Below are positions 17,599 through 25,900 of a DNA stretch of 44,644 nucleotides, piece after piece (positions within the stretch are counted from its first letter, which is position 1; each line of letters opens with the position of its first letter). The DNA comes from UBA1181 sp045601045 (GTDB taxonomy: Bacteria; Bacteroidota; Bacteroidia; Bacteroidales; Paludibacteraceae). Below the pieces are notes generated by a model. It was not told the DNA's origin. It saw only the letters and a program-made list of their open reading frames with translations, and made no database searches. The DNA is taken from the NCBI GenBank assembly GCA_045601045.1, contig JAZRZA010000068.1, positions 1-44,644 on the forward strand, in the 5' to 3' direction. The translations under genes and the position numbers were made by a program.

Positions 17599-18963
17599 AT
17601 GAAAACAAATTTGATACTATTCGGTATGATGATGGCGGCGATGCCAGCCACCACATTTGCTCAAAAAGGAATCACTGACGGTTCCAAGTATGGTCATGGT
17701 GAGGACAGCATCAGATGTGTTCAAAATTTGAGCATGATGTCCACATACACCAAGCAAAAGGATTTCGAAAGCGCGGCAAAGTGCTGGGAGATCGTTTACG
17801 CAGAGTGTCCTAAATGCTCAAAGAATGTTTACACCAATGGTGCGGATATTCTTGAAGATCAATATAACAAAGCAAAGGATGCCTCATCAAAGGCACAAAT
17901 CTTCAATCGTATGATGAAGTTGTACGATGATCGTATCAAAAATTTCGGAAAGGACAAGAAGTATGGCAAGTACTACATCCTTGGCAAGAAGGCAAGCGAC
18001 TATATGAAGTTCGCTCCAGAAAACAGCAAGGATCCAAAGGTGGCATACGGATGGTTGAGCGAGGTGATCGAGCACGAAGGTAAGGATGCCAGCGCAGGTG
18101 TATTCTCTCAATACTTCTATTTGTCTGACCTCATCTTCAAAGCAGACAAGAACAACGCGAGAGACCAATACATCGCAGACTACATCAAGATCGGTCCGAT
18201 GTTGAACGAGAAGATCGCCGAAGTTGCAGGAAACGCTAAGGATTCTGCCGCTTACGCAGCAACCAAGAACGACGTAGACTCAAGATTCGCCGCTTCAGGC
18301 GCAGCGGACTGCACTACTTTGGACGGTGTTTACGGAAGCAAAATCGACGCCAACAAGAACGACAAGGATTTCTTGAACAACGTATTGAAACTTTATGCTT
18401 TCGCTAACTGCGGCGAGTCTGCAGTTTACTTCAAGGCATCCGCTTACAAGCACAAGATCGAGCCTTCCGCTTCTTCCGCAAGAGGTCTTGCGTCCCAATC
18501 CATCAAGAACAAGGATTACAACAAGGCGCTCTCTTACTTGAACGAGGCAGTAAACTTGGAGACAAACAACAGCGAGAAATCAGCGCTTCAATTGATGATC
18601 GCAGGTATCTACAAGGATTTGAAGAATCCAACCGCATCTCGTGCCGCAGCGCAAAAGGCCATCGCTTTCGATAAGAGCAACAGCAACGCATACGTTTTGA
18701 TCGGTGTGCTTTACGCAACCTTCAACAACGATATCAGCGACGACGCTACTATCAAGAAGACAGCCTACTGGGCAGCAGTTGATCAATGGGAGAAGGCAAA
18801 GCAAGTCAATCCTGCAAAGGCTGGCGACGCTGTTAAACTCATCAACGCATACAAGCAATACTTCCCAGACAAGACTCAATTGTTCATGCGTAACATCACT
18901 CCAGGTCAATCCTACACAGTTCCTGGATGGATCAACGAGAAGACAACCGTACGTTTCGAATAA
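17599..18963 (+). CDS. Exported tetratricopeptide-repeat protein
   Basis: A 454-residue protein with signal peptide MKTNLILFGMMMAAMPATTF, then AQK. TPR-like helix pairs are visible: FESAAKCWEIVYAECPKCSKN near residues 52-72; YNKALSYLNEAVNLETNNSEK near 310-330; and KNPTASRAAAQKAIAFDKSNSNAY near 340-362. A final segment holds AVDQWEKAKQVNPAKAGDAVKLI. Such proteins serve as periplasmic scaffolds. Codon use is more biased (AAG, GAG, GCA) than in the barrel gene upstream, suggesting higher expression. Its TAA overlaps the ATG of the LptC-like gene (TAATG). Confidence 0.85.
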   Translation: MKTNLILFGMMMAAMPATTFAQKGITDGSKYGHGEDSIRCVQNLSMMSTYTKQKDFESAAKCWEIVYAECPKCSKNVYTNGADILEDQYNKAKDASSKAQIFNRMMKLYDDRIKNFGKDKKYGKYYILGKKASDYMKFAPENSKDPKVAYGWLSEVIEHEGKDASAGVFSQYFYLSDLIFKADKNNARDQYIADYIKIGPMLNEKIAEVAGNAKDSAAYAATKNDVDSRFAASGAADCTTLDGVYGSKIDANKNDKDFLNNVLKLYAFANCGESAVYFKASAYKHKIEPSASSARGLASQSIKNKDYNKALSYLNEAVNLETNNSEKSALQLMIAGIYKDLKNPTASRAAAQKAIAFDKSNSNAYVLIGVLYATFNNDISDDATIKKTAYWAAVDQWEKAKQVNPAKAGDAVKLINAYKQYFPDKTQLFMRNITPGQSYTVPGWINEKTTVRFE

Positions 18964-19529
18964 TGTACGTGAAGAATAACAAAACACATAACCATTTGCA
19001 TATAGCGGCCACAATTTTTGTGGCTGCTATATGTTTATTATCGTGTACGAGCAAAGAGGAGACGGTTCCAGCCATCGACAGGAGCAAACGTCCTACCCTA
19101 CACGCCAAAGATGTTCAGACATTAGTTTCCGACTCGGGTGTGGTGCGCTACCGCGTCAACACCGCCGAATGGATGGTATACGACAAAGCCGAGGAACCCA
19201 ATTGGGAGTTTCCGCTAGGTATCCGATTGGAACGTTTCACTCCGAGGATGGATGTGGACGCGGAAATGCAAAGCAAGTATGCGATCTACTTCACCGATAA
19301 AAAACTTTGGGACTTGAAAGATAGCGTAAACGCCACGAATTTAGAAGGTGAACATTTCGAGTGCGATCAACTTTTTTGGGACGAAAGAGGAGAACGCATC
19401 TACTCGAACGGGAAAATAAAAATCACTAAGAAAGACCGCGTTATCTATGGTCAAGGCTTTGAATCCAACCAAACACTCACCAAGTATACCATACGCAGAC
19501 CAGAAGGTATTTTCCCTATCAATGAATAA
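18963..19529 (+). CDS. lptC: LptC-like LPS export lipoprotein
   Basis: A 188-residue protein starting at the ATG that overlaps the preceding stop. The frame extends 12 codons further into the TPR gene, but this start gives a basic N-terminus, then the hydrophobic AATIFVAAICLLSC lipobox. The rest is one LptC/OstA-type beta-jellyroll: DSGVVRYRVNTAEWMVYDK, a YAIYFTDKKLWDLKDSVNATNLEGEHFECDQLFW stretch, and ERIYSNGKIKITKKDRVIYGQGFESN, the usual LptC end motif. It should bridge LptB2FG to LptA in lipopolysaccharide transport. The Bacteroidetes form is a lipoprotein rather than helix-anchored. Confidence 0.87.
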   Translation: MYVKNNKTHNHLHIAATIFVAAICLLSCTSKEETVPAIDRSKRPTLHAKDVQTLVSDSGVVRYRVNTAEWMVYDKAEEPNWEFPLGIRLERFTPRMDVDAEMQSKYAIYFTDKKLWDLKDSVNATNLEGEHFECDQLFWDERGERIYSNGKIKITKKDRVIYGQGFESNQTLTKYTIRRPEGIFPINE

Positions 19530-19546
19530 AAAGGGAGAAAAAGTTT

Positions 19547-19570
19547 AACACAAAGTGTTTTTTAAGCGTT
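19547..19570 (+). terminator. Weak possible terminator after lptC
   Basis: A 5-bp stem (AACAC/GTGTT, AAA loop) is followed by TTTTAAGCG and a T-run. The stem is short, so it may be only partially active. Confidence 0.35.
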
Positions 19571-19578
19571 TTTTTTAC

Positions 19579-19586
19579 TAATTTCG
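19579..19586 (+). promoter_or_regulatory. Possible -7 element for the foldase gene
   Basis: TAATTTCG resembles TAnnTTTG with one mismatch and lies 46 bases before the ATG at 19633. No TTG at the -33 distance. Confidence 0.4.
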
Positions 19587-19632
19587 TGCGCTAAAATTCG
19601 AGAAACAAAAACAATTAATAATTAACAAATAA

Positions 19633-21738
19633 ATGGCAGCATTAGAGAAAATCAGAAGCAACGGCAAAATCGTTATGGCGATTGTGTTCTTGGCGTTGCT
19701 TTGTTTCGTTGTTGGTGATGCTTTGACAAACTCAAGCGCATTCTTCAACAAAAACCGTGAGCAAATCGGAGAGGTGTACGGAAAGAAGTTGTCGTACACG
19801 GATTTCCAAAAAGATGTGGATGCTTTCACAACCTTCAACAAGATCCAAGGAACCTACAGTTCAGACGCAAATGTCAGAAATGAGGCTTGGCAAACATACG
19901 TTTTGGAGAATGTGATGAAGGATCAAGCTGAAAAGATCGGTATGTATGTGACAACCGAGGAGTTGAACTACTACACCAAAGAGGTTCCTCACCCAATGGT
20001 TCAAAGCGTAAGAATGCTTCAAGACGAATCAGGAAAATTCAGCAAAAAAGTATTAAACGACTTGTTGGTGACCTTCAAACGAATGGAGGAGATGTCCGAC
20101 GAGGATAAGGAGAATAATCCACGTTACGAGGATTTGAACAAACTTTACAACAGCTGGATTTGCGTTGAGAAGAAGTTGAACAACATGTTGCTTTACGAGA
20201 AGTATTTCCGTATGGTGTCCGCTGCGACCACCGCGCCAAAGGCTGAAAAGAAATTCATTGAGCAATACACCGCGGAGACAGCTGACTATGTAGTCGCATT
20301 CAAGCCATTCGCCACTATGTCAGATTCAGCCTACACAGTATCTCCAGCCGAGGCGAAGGCAAAGTACAACGAGTTGCAGAAGAGGTTCAAGACTGAAGCA
20401 TACCGCACAGTAAAGGCAATCGTATTTGACGTGAAGCCTTTGGCTGCGGATTCTGACGAAGCGATGAACAGAGCCGCTTCCGTAGAGAGAGAGTTGAAGG
20501 ATATCGAGACCGCAGAGGAGGCTATTCTATTGGCTGTTCAAGAGTGCGATCCATCCATCTACAACAGAAACGTATTCCTTACCAAGGATGAAGTTGACTT
20601 GGCGATCAAAGATTTCGCTTTCAGTGCGAATAAAGGCGCGATTCTTTCTACTTTCCAAGATGGAAACTTCTACAAAACAGCAAAGATAATCGAGAGCGCG
20701 GTTAACCGTCCTGATTCTGTGAAGGTATCTTGCATCTATCTTAAGGGCAAAGCGAAGAAAGAGTTGGAGGCAACTATCGATAGTCTCCAAGACGAGATCA
20801 AGAAAGGCGCTAAATTCGCTGACCTTGCAGAGAAGCACACAATGGATGCTAGCTCAAAGGCAGAAAAGGGTGTTCTTGGATGGTTTTCCGAGGGAATCTT
20901 CACAAGATTGAAGGATTTCGATAGCAAGGTATTCGCCGCAAAGGTTGGCGAGATCTTTGAGATGGAGGACAGAGGTGAGTTCTTCCTTATTAAGGTTGAT
21001 TCCATCTCCGCAACTTCATCACAAAAGGTTAAGGTGGCAGAGGTTGCGATTAAAATCGAATCAAGCACAGACACACACCGTAAATACTACGAGTCTGCTA
21101 GCAAGTACCTAGGAGACAACAACACATTGGAGTCATTCACAGAGAACGCGCTTGATCAAAACCTATTCGTACAAGAGTACTCTGTACAAAAGGATGATAA
21201 CACAATCGGAAACATCGAGAATGGCCGCAAAATCATCAACTGGGCATTCAACGAGGACTGCAAGGTGGGTGACATCGTCGCTCAACCATTTGAGTCAGCT
21301 AACCAATGTGTTATCGTAGCTCTTTCAGGCGCAGTTGAGAAGGGTTACGCTCCATACTCTGTCAAAGAGGTTAAGAACATCGTTGACAACGCGGTTAGAA
21401 ACGATAAGAAGGCAACGGAGATCATCAACGAATGGTCTGGCAAGGAGATCAACGCCTTGGTAGGCACAGCGCTTGATACAATGAGAAACGTTCGTTTCGA
21501 TTCAGAGAGAATAGAGCCTGCTATCTTAGGTGTTCTTCCTTCTTTGAAGGCTGATGACCAATCCGCTCCTTTCAAGGGATCCAACGGAGTTTACACCATC
21601 AAGGTTCTTTCTAAAAACGCTGTAGACGCTGAGCACTTTGAGAACCGTTACAAGACAATGCAATACATGTACAATCAAACCTTCTCCATCCTTATGGATA
21701 AGGCACAGATCACAGACAACCGTTCCGTATTCTTTTGA
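19633..21738 (+). CDS. PpiD/SurA-like peptidyl-prolyl isomerase, membrane-anchored
   Basis: A 701-residue periplasmic folding catalyst. It has an N-terminal membrane anchor (KIVMAIVFLALLCFVVGDAL, about 12-32), then a SurA_N-type chaperone region (GKKLSYTDFQKDVDAF...EAWQTYVLENVMKDQAEKIG). A parvulin domain lies at about residues 362-455, with DSLQDEIKKGAKFADLAEKH, GVLGWFSEGIF and FAAKVGEIFEMEDRGEFFLIKV. Further C-terminal chaperone sequence follows, including a partial second parvulin-like segment. Its position after lptC matches the conserved Bacteroidales cluster, in which a foldase assists outer-membrane protein biogenesis. A haemolysin/CBS gene often found between lptC and the foldase is absent. 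A strong terminator follows. Confidence 0.9.
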   Translation: MAALEKIRSNGKIVMAIVFLALLCFVVGDALTNSSAFFNKNREQIGEVYGKKLSYTDFQKDVDAFTTFNKIQGTYSSDANVRNEAWQTYVLENVMKDQAEKIGMYVTTEELNYYTKEVPHPMVQSVRMLQDESGKFSKKVLNDLLVTFKRMEEMSDEDKENNPRYEDLNKLYNSWICVEKKLNNMLLYEKYFRMVSAATTAPKAEKKFIEQYTAETADYVVAFKPFATMSDSAYTVSPAEAKAKYNELQKRFKTEAYRTVKAIVFDVKPLAADSDEAMNRAASVERELKDIETAEEAILLAVQECDPSIYNRNVFLTKDEVDLAIKDFAFSANKGAILSTFQDGNFYKTAKIIESAVNRPDSVKVSCIYLKGKAKKELEATIDSLQDEIKKGAKFADLAEKHTMDASSKAEKGVLGWFSEGIFTRLKDFDSKVFAAKVGEIFEMEDRGEFFLIKVDSISATSSQKVKVAEVAIKIESSTDTHRKYYESASKYLGDNNTLESFTENALDQNLFVQEYSVQKDDNTIGNIENGRKIINWAFNEDCKVGDIVAQPFESANQCVIVALSGAVEKGYAPYSVKEVKNIVDNAVRNDKKATEIINEWSGKEINALVGTALDTMRNVRFDSERIEPAILGVLPSLKADDQSAPFKGSNGVYTIKVLSKNAVDAEHFENRYKTMQYMYNQTFSILMDKAQITDNRSVFF

Positions 21739-21761
21739 TTAAGTTACAACATCTAATATCA

Positions 21762-21798
21762 GGCGCGAGGTTAACTTGGATTTTCCTCGCGCCTTTTT
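21762..21798 (+). terminator. Rho-independent terminator
   Basis: GGCGCGAGG (21762-21770) pairs perfectly with CCTCGCGCC (21785-21793), then TTTTT. Very strong GC-rich stem after the foldase gene. Confidence 0.95.
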
Positions 21799-21808
21799 AA
21801 TTTGAGAG

Positions 21809-22831
21809 ATGAGCAAACCTACACTTTTAGCGCTTTCACTTGATGAACTCAAGCAAACAGTGAAAGATTTGTCGATGCCAGCCTTCACGGCTAAGCAAAT
21901 CGCGGATTGGCTATACAAAAAGAGAGTCACCTCCATCAGCGAGATGACCAACATCTCATTGGCCAACCGGACCAAATTGGAGGAGAACTACGCGATCGGC
22001 ACCTACGCGCCAATCCAGACCTCTTTATCCAAAGACGGAACAAAAAAATATCTCTTCGAAAAGGAAGGAAGATTCATTGAGAGTGTCATGATTCCAGATG
22101 GGGAACGTGCCACACTGTGCGTCTCCACGCAAATCGGATGCAAGATGAATTGTCAATTCTGCGCGACAGGAAAACAAGGGTTTCACGGACAATTAACCGC
22201 AACCGACATCCTCAATCAGATACAATCCATTCCAGAATCGGAACAACTGACCAATGTGGTCTTTATGGGTATGGGAGAACCATTCGACAACACGGAAAAT
22301 GTCTTAAAGGTGCTCAATGTCCTCACCTCCGAATATGGCTATGGATGGAGCCCCAAAAGGATCACCGTATCAACAGTCGGCCTGATCCCAGGATTGCAAC
22401 GTTTCCTCAAAGAGAGCCAGTGTCACTTGGCGGTCAGCCTACACAACCCGATCGCGGAGGAGCGTCTCTCGATTATGCCCGCACAAAAGGCCTTCCCTAT
22501 CGCCAAAGTGGTTGAGGAGATCAAAAAATATGATTTTTCGGGGCAAAGAAGAGTCTCTTTCGAATACACAATGTTTGAAGGTGTCAACGACCAACAGAGA
22601 CACATCGACGCGCTCTGCAAATTATTAAACGGATTAGAGTGTAGAATCAACCTCATCCGATTCCACACAGTACCAGAGGTTTCGCTGAAGGGAGCTTCCG
22701 AACAACGAATGGAGTGGTTCAGAGACCGATTGAATCAGGTGGGCATCACCACCACCATCCGCAAATCCAGAGGAGAAGACATATTGGCCGCCTGCGGTTT
22801 ATTATCCACAAAAAAATTAATGGAAAAATAA
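21809..22831 (+). CDS. rlmN: Dual-specificity RNA methyltransferase RlmN
   Basis: A 340-residue radical-SAM enzyme forming 2-methyladenosine at A2503 of 23S rRNA and A37 of some tRNAs. The 4Fe-4S motif CxxxCxxC is at C111, C115, C118 (CKMNCQFC). GMGEP is the SAM-binding loop, and the C-terminal catalytic Cys329 lies in ILAACGLL. The N-terminal HhH-like domain (FTAKQIADWLYKK) is present. The start lies only 10 bases after the terminator T-run; no clear promoter was found. The DUF4837 gene starts 1 base after its stop. Confidence 0.96.
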   Translation: MSKPTLLALSLDELKQTVKDLSMPAFTAKQIADWLYKKRVTSISEMTNISLANRTKLEENYAIGTYAPIQTSLSKDGTKKYLFEKEGRFIESVMIPDGERATLCVSTQIGCKMNCQFCATGKQGFHGQLTATDILNQIQSIPESEQLTNVVFMGMGEPFDNTENVLKVLNVLTSEYGYGWSPKRITVSTVGLIPGLQRFLKESQCHLAVSLHNPIAEERLSIMPAQKAFPIAKVVEEIKKYDFSGQRRVSFEYTMFEGVNDQQRHIDALCKLLNGLECRINLIRFHTVPEVSLKGASEQRMEWFRDRLNQVGITTTIRKSRGEDILAACGLLSTKKLMEK

Positions 22832-22832
22832 G

Positions 22833-23828
22833 ATGAAGAAACGTATCTATTTAATCATCACCATGATGGTTGCGCTATGGTCCTCTTGTTCCAACAAGAA
22901 TGGAGATAATTTTCTAATGCCATCAGTAGGAGGAACCGCTTACGACTTAATGGTGGTCGGCAACAAGGCAGTATGGGAGAGTCCCGCTGGCCGATGCATA
23001 TTCGATCTATTGGACCAAGACGTTCCAGGACTTGCCCAATCGGAACCCAACTTCAACATCCTATTCTTGGAACCGCATAATTTCACCAATATCGTTCATC
23101 CGATGCGCAACCTACTGTTCTTCCAGATCGACAGTACCCAATACACCGAAGGAAAAATTCGTTTCAGCAGAGATAAGTGGGCCAATACCCAAGCCATCGT
23201 GACAATCACAGCACCCAACCAAGCGGAAATAATCCGAGTGGTAAACGAGAACAGAAACGCCATCACGGATTTCTACGTGGACATGGAGTGTGAACGTAGT
23301 ATGCTCTATTTCAGCAGATATTGCGACAGCAAAGGAATGTCTTTGCTGAAGGAGAAATTGGACATCAAACTGACCATTCCTAATTACATCAACAAATCAA
23401 AGGTGGGAGAAAAATTCATTTGGATGTCCAACGGAAGTATCGATACCCGAATGGATATTCTCGCATACAGAACCCCATGCAAAGACTCCACAGATTTCAC
23501 TTTGAAACGAATCATCGAGAAAAGAGACTCCGTCACAAAAATCTATGTGGCTGGTCCAAGCGAAGGTTCCTACATGGAGACCGAAAAGGAGGTCGTCCCA
23601 CCGGTAAGCCGCACCTTCTATTACAAAAAGAAAAAATGTGTGGAGGTTCGCGGATTATGGAGAACGGAGGGCGACTTCATGGGAGGACCTTTCGTCAGCC
23701 GCAGTTTCTACGACAAATACACCAGAGAGGTGATCACCGTCGAGGCCTTTGTCTATGCGCCTCAACATAAGAAGAGAAACAAAATCAGACAAGTAGAGGC
23801 GGTTCTCCATTCGTTGGAATTTGATTAA
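22833..23828 (+). CDS. DUF4837 lipoprotein
   Basis: A 331-residue lipoprotein: MKKRIYLIITMMVALWSSC, with the lipidated Cys at 19, then SNKNGDNFLMPSVGGTAYDLMVVG. Conserved-looking features are the VW..P.G..IFDLLDQDVPGLAQSEPNFNILF segment, IRFSRDKWANTQAIVTI, and the C-terminal RGLWRTEGDFMGGPFVSRSFYD, all typical of DUF4837 proteins coded next to rlmN and pdxA in Bacteroidales. Function is unknown. It is coupled to rlmN by a 1-base gap, and the pdxA promoter overlaps its 3' end. Confidence 0.85.
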   Translation: MKKRIYLIITMMVALWSSCSNKNGDNFLMPSVGGTAYDLMVVGNKAVWESPAGRCIFDLLDQDVPGLAQSEPNFNILFLEPHNFTNIVHPMRNLLFFQIDSTQYTEGKIRFSRDKWANTQAIVTITAPNQAEIIRVVNENRNAITDFYVDMECERSMLYFSRYCDSKGMSLLKEKLDIKLTIPNYINKSKVGEKFIWMSNGSIDTRMDILAYRTPCKDSTDFTLKRIIEKRDSVTKIYVAGPSEGSYMETEKEVVPPVSRTFYYKKKKCVEVRGLWRTEGDFMGGPFVSRSFYDKYTREVITVEAFVYAPQHKKRNKIRQVEAVLHSLEFD

Positions 23829-23843
23829 TTTTTTATATTTTTG
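23814..23843 (+). promoter_or_regulatory. Bacteroidetes-type promoter for pdxA
   Basis: TTG 23814-23816, 19 bases, TATTTTTG 23836-23843. A full -33/-7 match, with the -33 element inside the final codons of the DUF4837 gene. It indicates that pdxA has its own transcript besides readthrough from rlmN. Confidence 0.7.
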
Positions 23844-23878
23844 TAAAAAAGAATAGAGAAACAACTGAAAAGAACAGT

Positions 23879-24946
23879 ATGGAAGAAGATAAAATAAAGG
23901 TCGGTATCACACAAGGCGACATCAATGGAATTGGTTACGAAGTGATTATCAAAACATTAGCAGACCCTCGCGTGAATGAATTCTGTACACCGATTGTATA
24001 TGGATCCTCAAAGGCGGCTGCCTTTCATCGCAAGTCGTTGAATGTAGAAAACTTCAATCTAAACGTAATCGCCAACGCAGCGGAAGCAAACCCTAAACGT
24101 TCCAATATCATCAACTGTGTGGATGAGGAGGTGAAAGTTGAATTGGCAAAATCCACAGAAGAGGCAGGAAAAGCAGCTTTCCTCGCATTGGAACGTGCCA
24201 CCTCAGACTTAAGAGATGGTCTCATTGACGTTTTGGTAACCGCTCCGATCAACAAAAAGAATATCCAATCAGAGAAGTTCCACTTCCCTGGCCATTCGGA
24301 ATATTTGCAAGACAAATTCGGATTTGGAGAGAAGGGATTGATGATTATGGTAAGCGATGTTTTGAAAGTAGCGGTCGCTACGGGACACGTTTCCATCAAA
24401 TCTGTATCCGCCAACCTTTCCACAGAGAAATTGATCAACAAGTTGAAAGACTTGAACAAGACGTTGATCCAAGACTTTTCTGTCGTACGTCCTCGCATCG
24501 CCGTATTGGGACTTAATCCTCATGCGGGAGACAATGGTGTGCTAGGTAGCGAAGAGGAGGAGATCATCATTCCTGCGATCAAGAAAGCCACAGAGCTGGG
24601 TATCACCTGCTTCGGACCTTACCCTGCGGACTCATTGTTCGGAAGTGGCAATTTCAAACGTTTCGACGCTGTTTTGGCGATGTATCACGATCAAGGATTA
24701 GCGCCATTCAAATGCATCGCCATGGAAAGCGGCGTCAACTATACCGCCAACTTGCCGATTATACGCACCTCCCCTGTCCACGACGTTTCCTACGACAAAG
24801 TGGGTGTGGGCGAAGCATCGGAAGAGTCTTTCCGCAACGCGCTTTATCTCGCCTGCGACGTTTACAAAAACAGGAAGCAATATGCGGAGCTGAACAAGAA
24901 TAAATTGAAGAAACAAGAGGTGGAGATCAGCGGACAAGTTGAATAA
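23879..24946 (+). CDS. pdxA: 4-hydroxythreonine-4-phosphate dehydrogenase
   Basis: A 355-residue NAD-dependent enzyme of the DXP-dependent pyridoxal phosphate pathway. The three metal-binding His residues are visible: H139 (FPGHSEYL), H215 (NPHAGDNG) and H270 (MYHDQGLAPFK). The N-terminal TQGDINGIGYEV replaces the enterobacterial TxGDPAGIGPE, as in other Bacteroidetes. TAPINKKNIQ and the DVSYDKVGVGEAS end motif are present. Length is normal. A terminator follows, located inside the 3' end of the convergent SprF-like gene. Confidence 0.94.
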   Translation: MEEDKIKVGITQGDINGIGYEVIIKTLADPRVNEFCTPIVYGSSKAAAFHRKSLNVENFNLNVIANAAEANPKRSNIINCVDEEVKVELAKSTEEAGKAAFLALERATSDLRDGLIDVLVTAPINKKNIQSEKFHFPGHSEYLQDKFGFGEKGLMIMVSDVLKVAVATGHVSIKSVSANLSTEKLINKLKDLNKTLIQDFSVVRPRIAVLGLNPHAGDNGVLGSEEEEIIIPAIKKATELGITCFGPYPADSLFGSGNFKRFDAVLAMYHDQGLAPFKCIAMESGVNYTANLPIIRTSPVHDVSYDKVGVGEASEESFRNALYLACDVYKNRKQYAELNKNKLKKQEVEISGQVE

Positions 24947-24978
24947 AACTGGTCCATTCCATTTACCTCAACAACTGA

Positions 24979-25890
24979 TTAGAAGGGGGCGTTTCGATAG
25001 AGACGCTCCCTCCCTTTTTCCTGAGAAGCGACCCGACAATTCAATTGCAAGGAGAAACTGGAACATTCGCCATACGACATCGACCGAAGCATCGAATACG
25101 TATAGGAAACACCCAACCCCCAAAGATCTTTTCTATTGAGTTTCAAATAGGGAGTGAACACCCTACCTGTCTGATAAGCGATACCCAACTCCCACATTTT
25201 ATGGGAGCGAACCGCAGGGGCGAACAGAAGAGCAAACGGCGCGTTTTTCGCCACATAGACCAATCCATTCAAGACAAATTTATATTGTTGACGCAACGGA
25301 ATGACCTTCTCTCCTGACCAATAGAAATGGGTAGATTGTTTGTGTCCAAAAGCATTCAGGTGGCCTACGCCTACCCCTTTCACACTAAAAGAGAAAGAGG
25401 TTCCGTCCGAGCATCTCAACCACGCCCCCATTCGAAAACGGGGGACCACCTCTCGTCTCAGCTGTTTGTCAAAATAGGGATCTCCATCCCGTTGCAAGAG
25501 TTCATCATCCTTTCCCAACACTCGGACGCCTCCTCCGACACTCAAAGAGAGCCAAGTCCAATCTGAAATCAAAAAACGATAAGTACCCGCAATCTCCGCT
25601 TCCACTCTCTTCGTCACACCGCTCCTTTCACAGAAAAGAAGGGCCCCTATCGAAAAATTGGTCTCTCGAAGCAACTGATAAGCTGATAGCGAAATCTCTT
25701 TGGGAGCACCTTCCATACCCACCCACTGATTCGCATAGGACAGAGAGAGATTCAACCCGTAGGAGAAGCCCGAGCATGCAGAATTAAATCGATAAGGATC
25801 CTGCAAATAGGTGTTAGGGGCCATCTCCTGCTGTGCCATCACAAACAAACACTCCAAACACAATATCCAGCAAACAATATATCTTTTCAT
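24979..25890 (-). CDS. PorP/SprF-family type IX secretion outer-membrane protein
   Basis: A 303-residue outer-membrane protein. Its signal peptide (MKRYIVCWILCLECLFVMAQ) is followed by the SprF signature: NTYLQDPYRFNSACSGFSYG, then LSLSYANQWVGMEGAPKEISLSAYQ. Barrel strands follow (FSIGALLF, GTYRFLISDWTWLSLSVGGG, FALLFAPAVRSHKMWELGIAY, DLWGLGVSYTYS). PorP is a T9SS core-associated protein, and SprF in Flavobacterium is needed for surface delivery of the SprB adhesin, which carries a type B sorting domain. This gene lies 10 bases downstream of a long repeat protein with that type of domain, so a dedicated partnership is likely. The terminator of pdxA overlaps its last codons. Confidence 0.88.
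   Translation of the reverse strand: MKRYIVCWILCLECLFVMAQQEMAPNTYLQDPYRFNSACSGFSYGLNLSLSYANQWVGMEGAPKEISLSAYQLLRETNFSIGALLFCERSGVTKRVEAEIAGTYRFLISDWTWLSLSVGGGVRVLGKDDELLQRDGDPYFDKQLRREVVPRFRMGAWLRCSDGTSFSFSVKGVGVGHLNAFGHKQSTHFYWSGEKVIPLRQQYKFVLNGLVYVAKNAPFALLFAPAVRSHKMWELGIAYQTGRVFTPYLKLNRKDLWGLGVSYTYSMLRSMSYGECSSFSLQLNCRVASQEKGRERLYRNAPF
24983..25020 (+). terminator. Terminator of pdxA, embedded in the opposite gene
   Basis: GGGGCGTTTC pairs with GAGACGCTCCC (one mismatch) around GATA, followed by TCCCTTTTT. It works in the plus direction after pdxA but lies within the last codons of the minus-strand PorP/SprF gene. Confidence 0.72.
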
Positions 25891-25900
25891 CGTTCTATTA

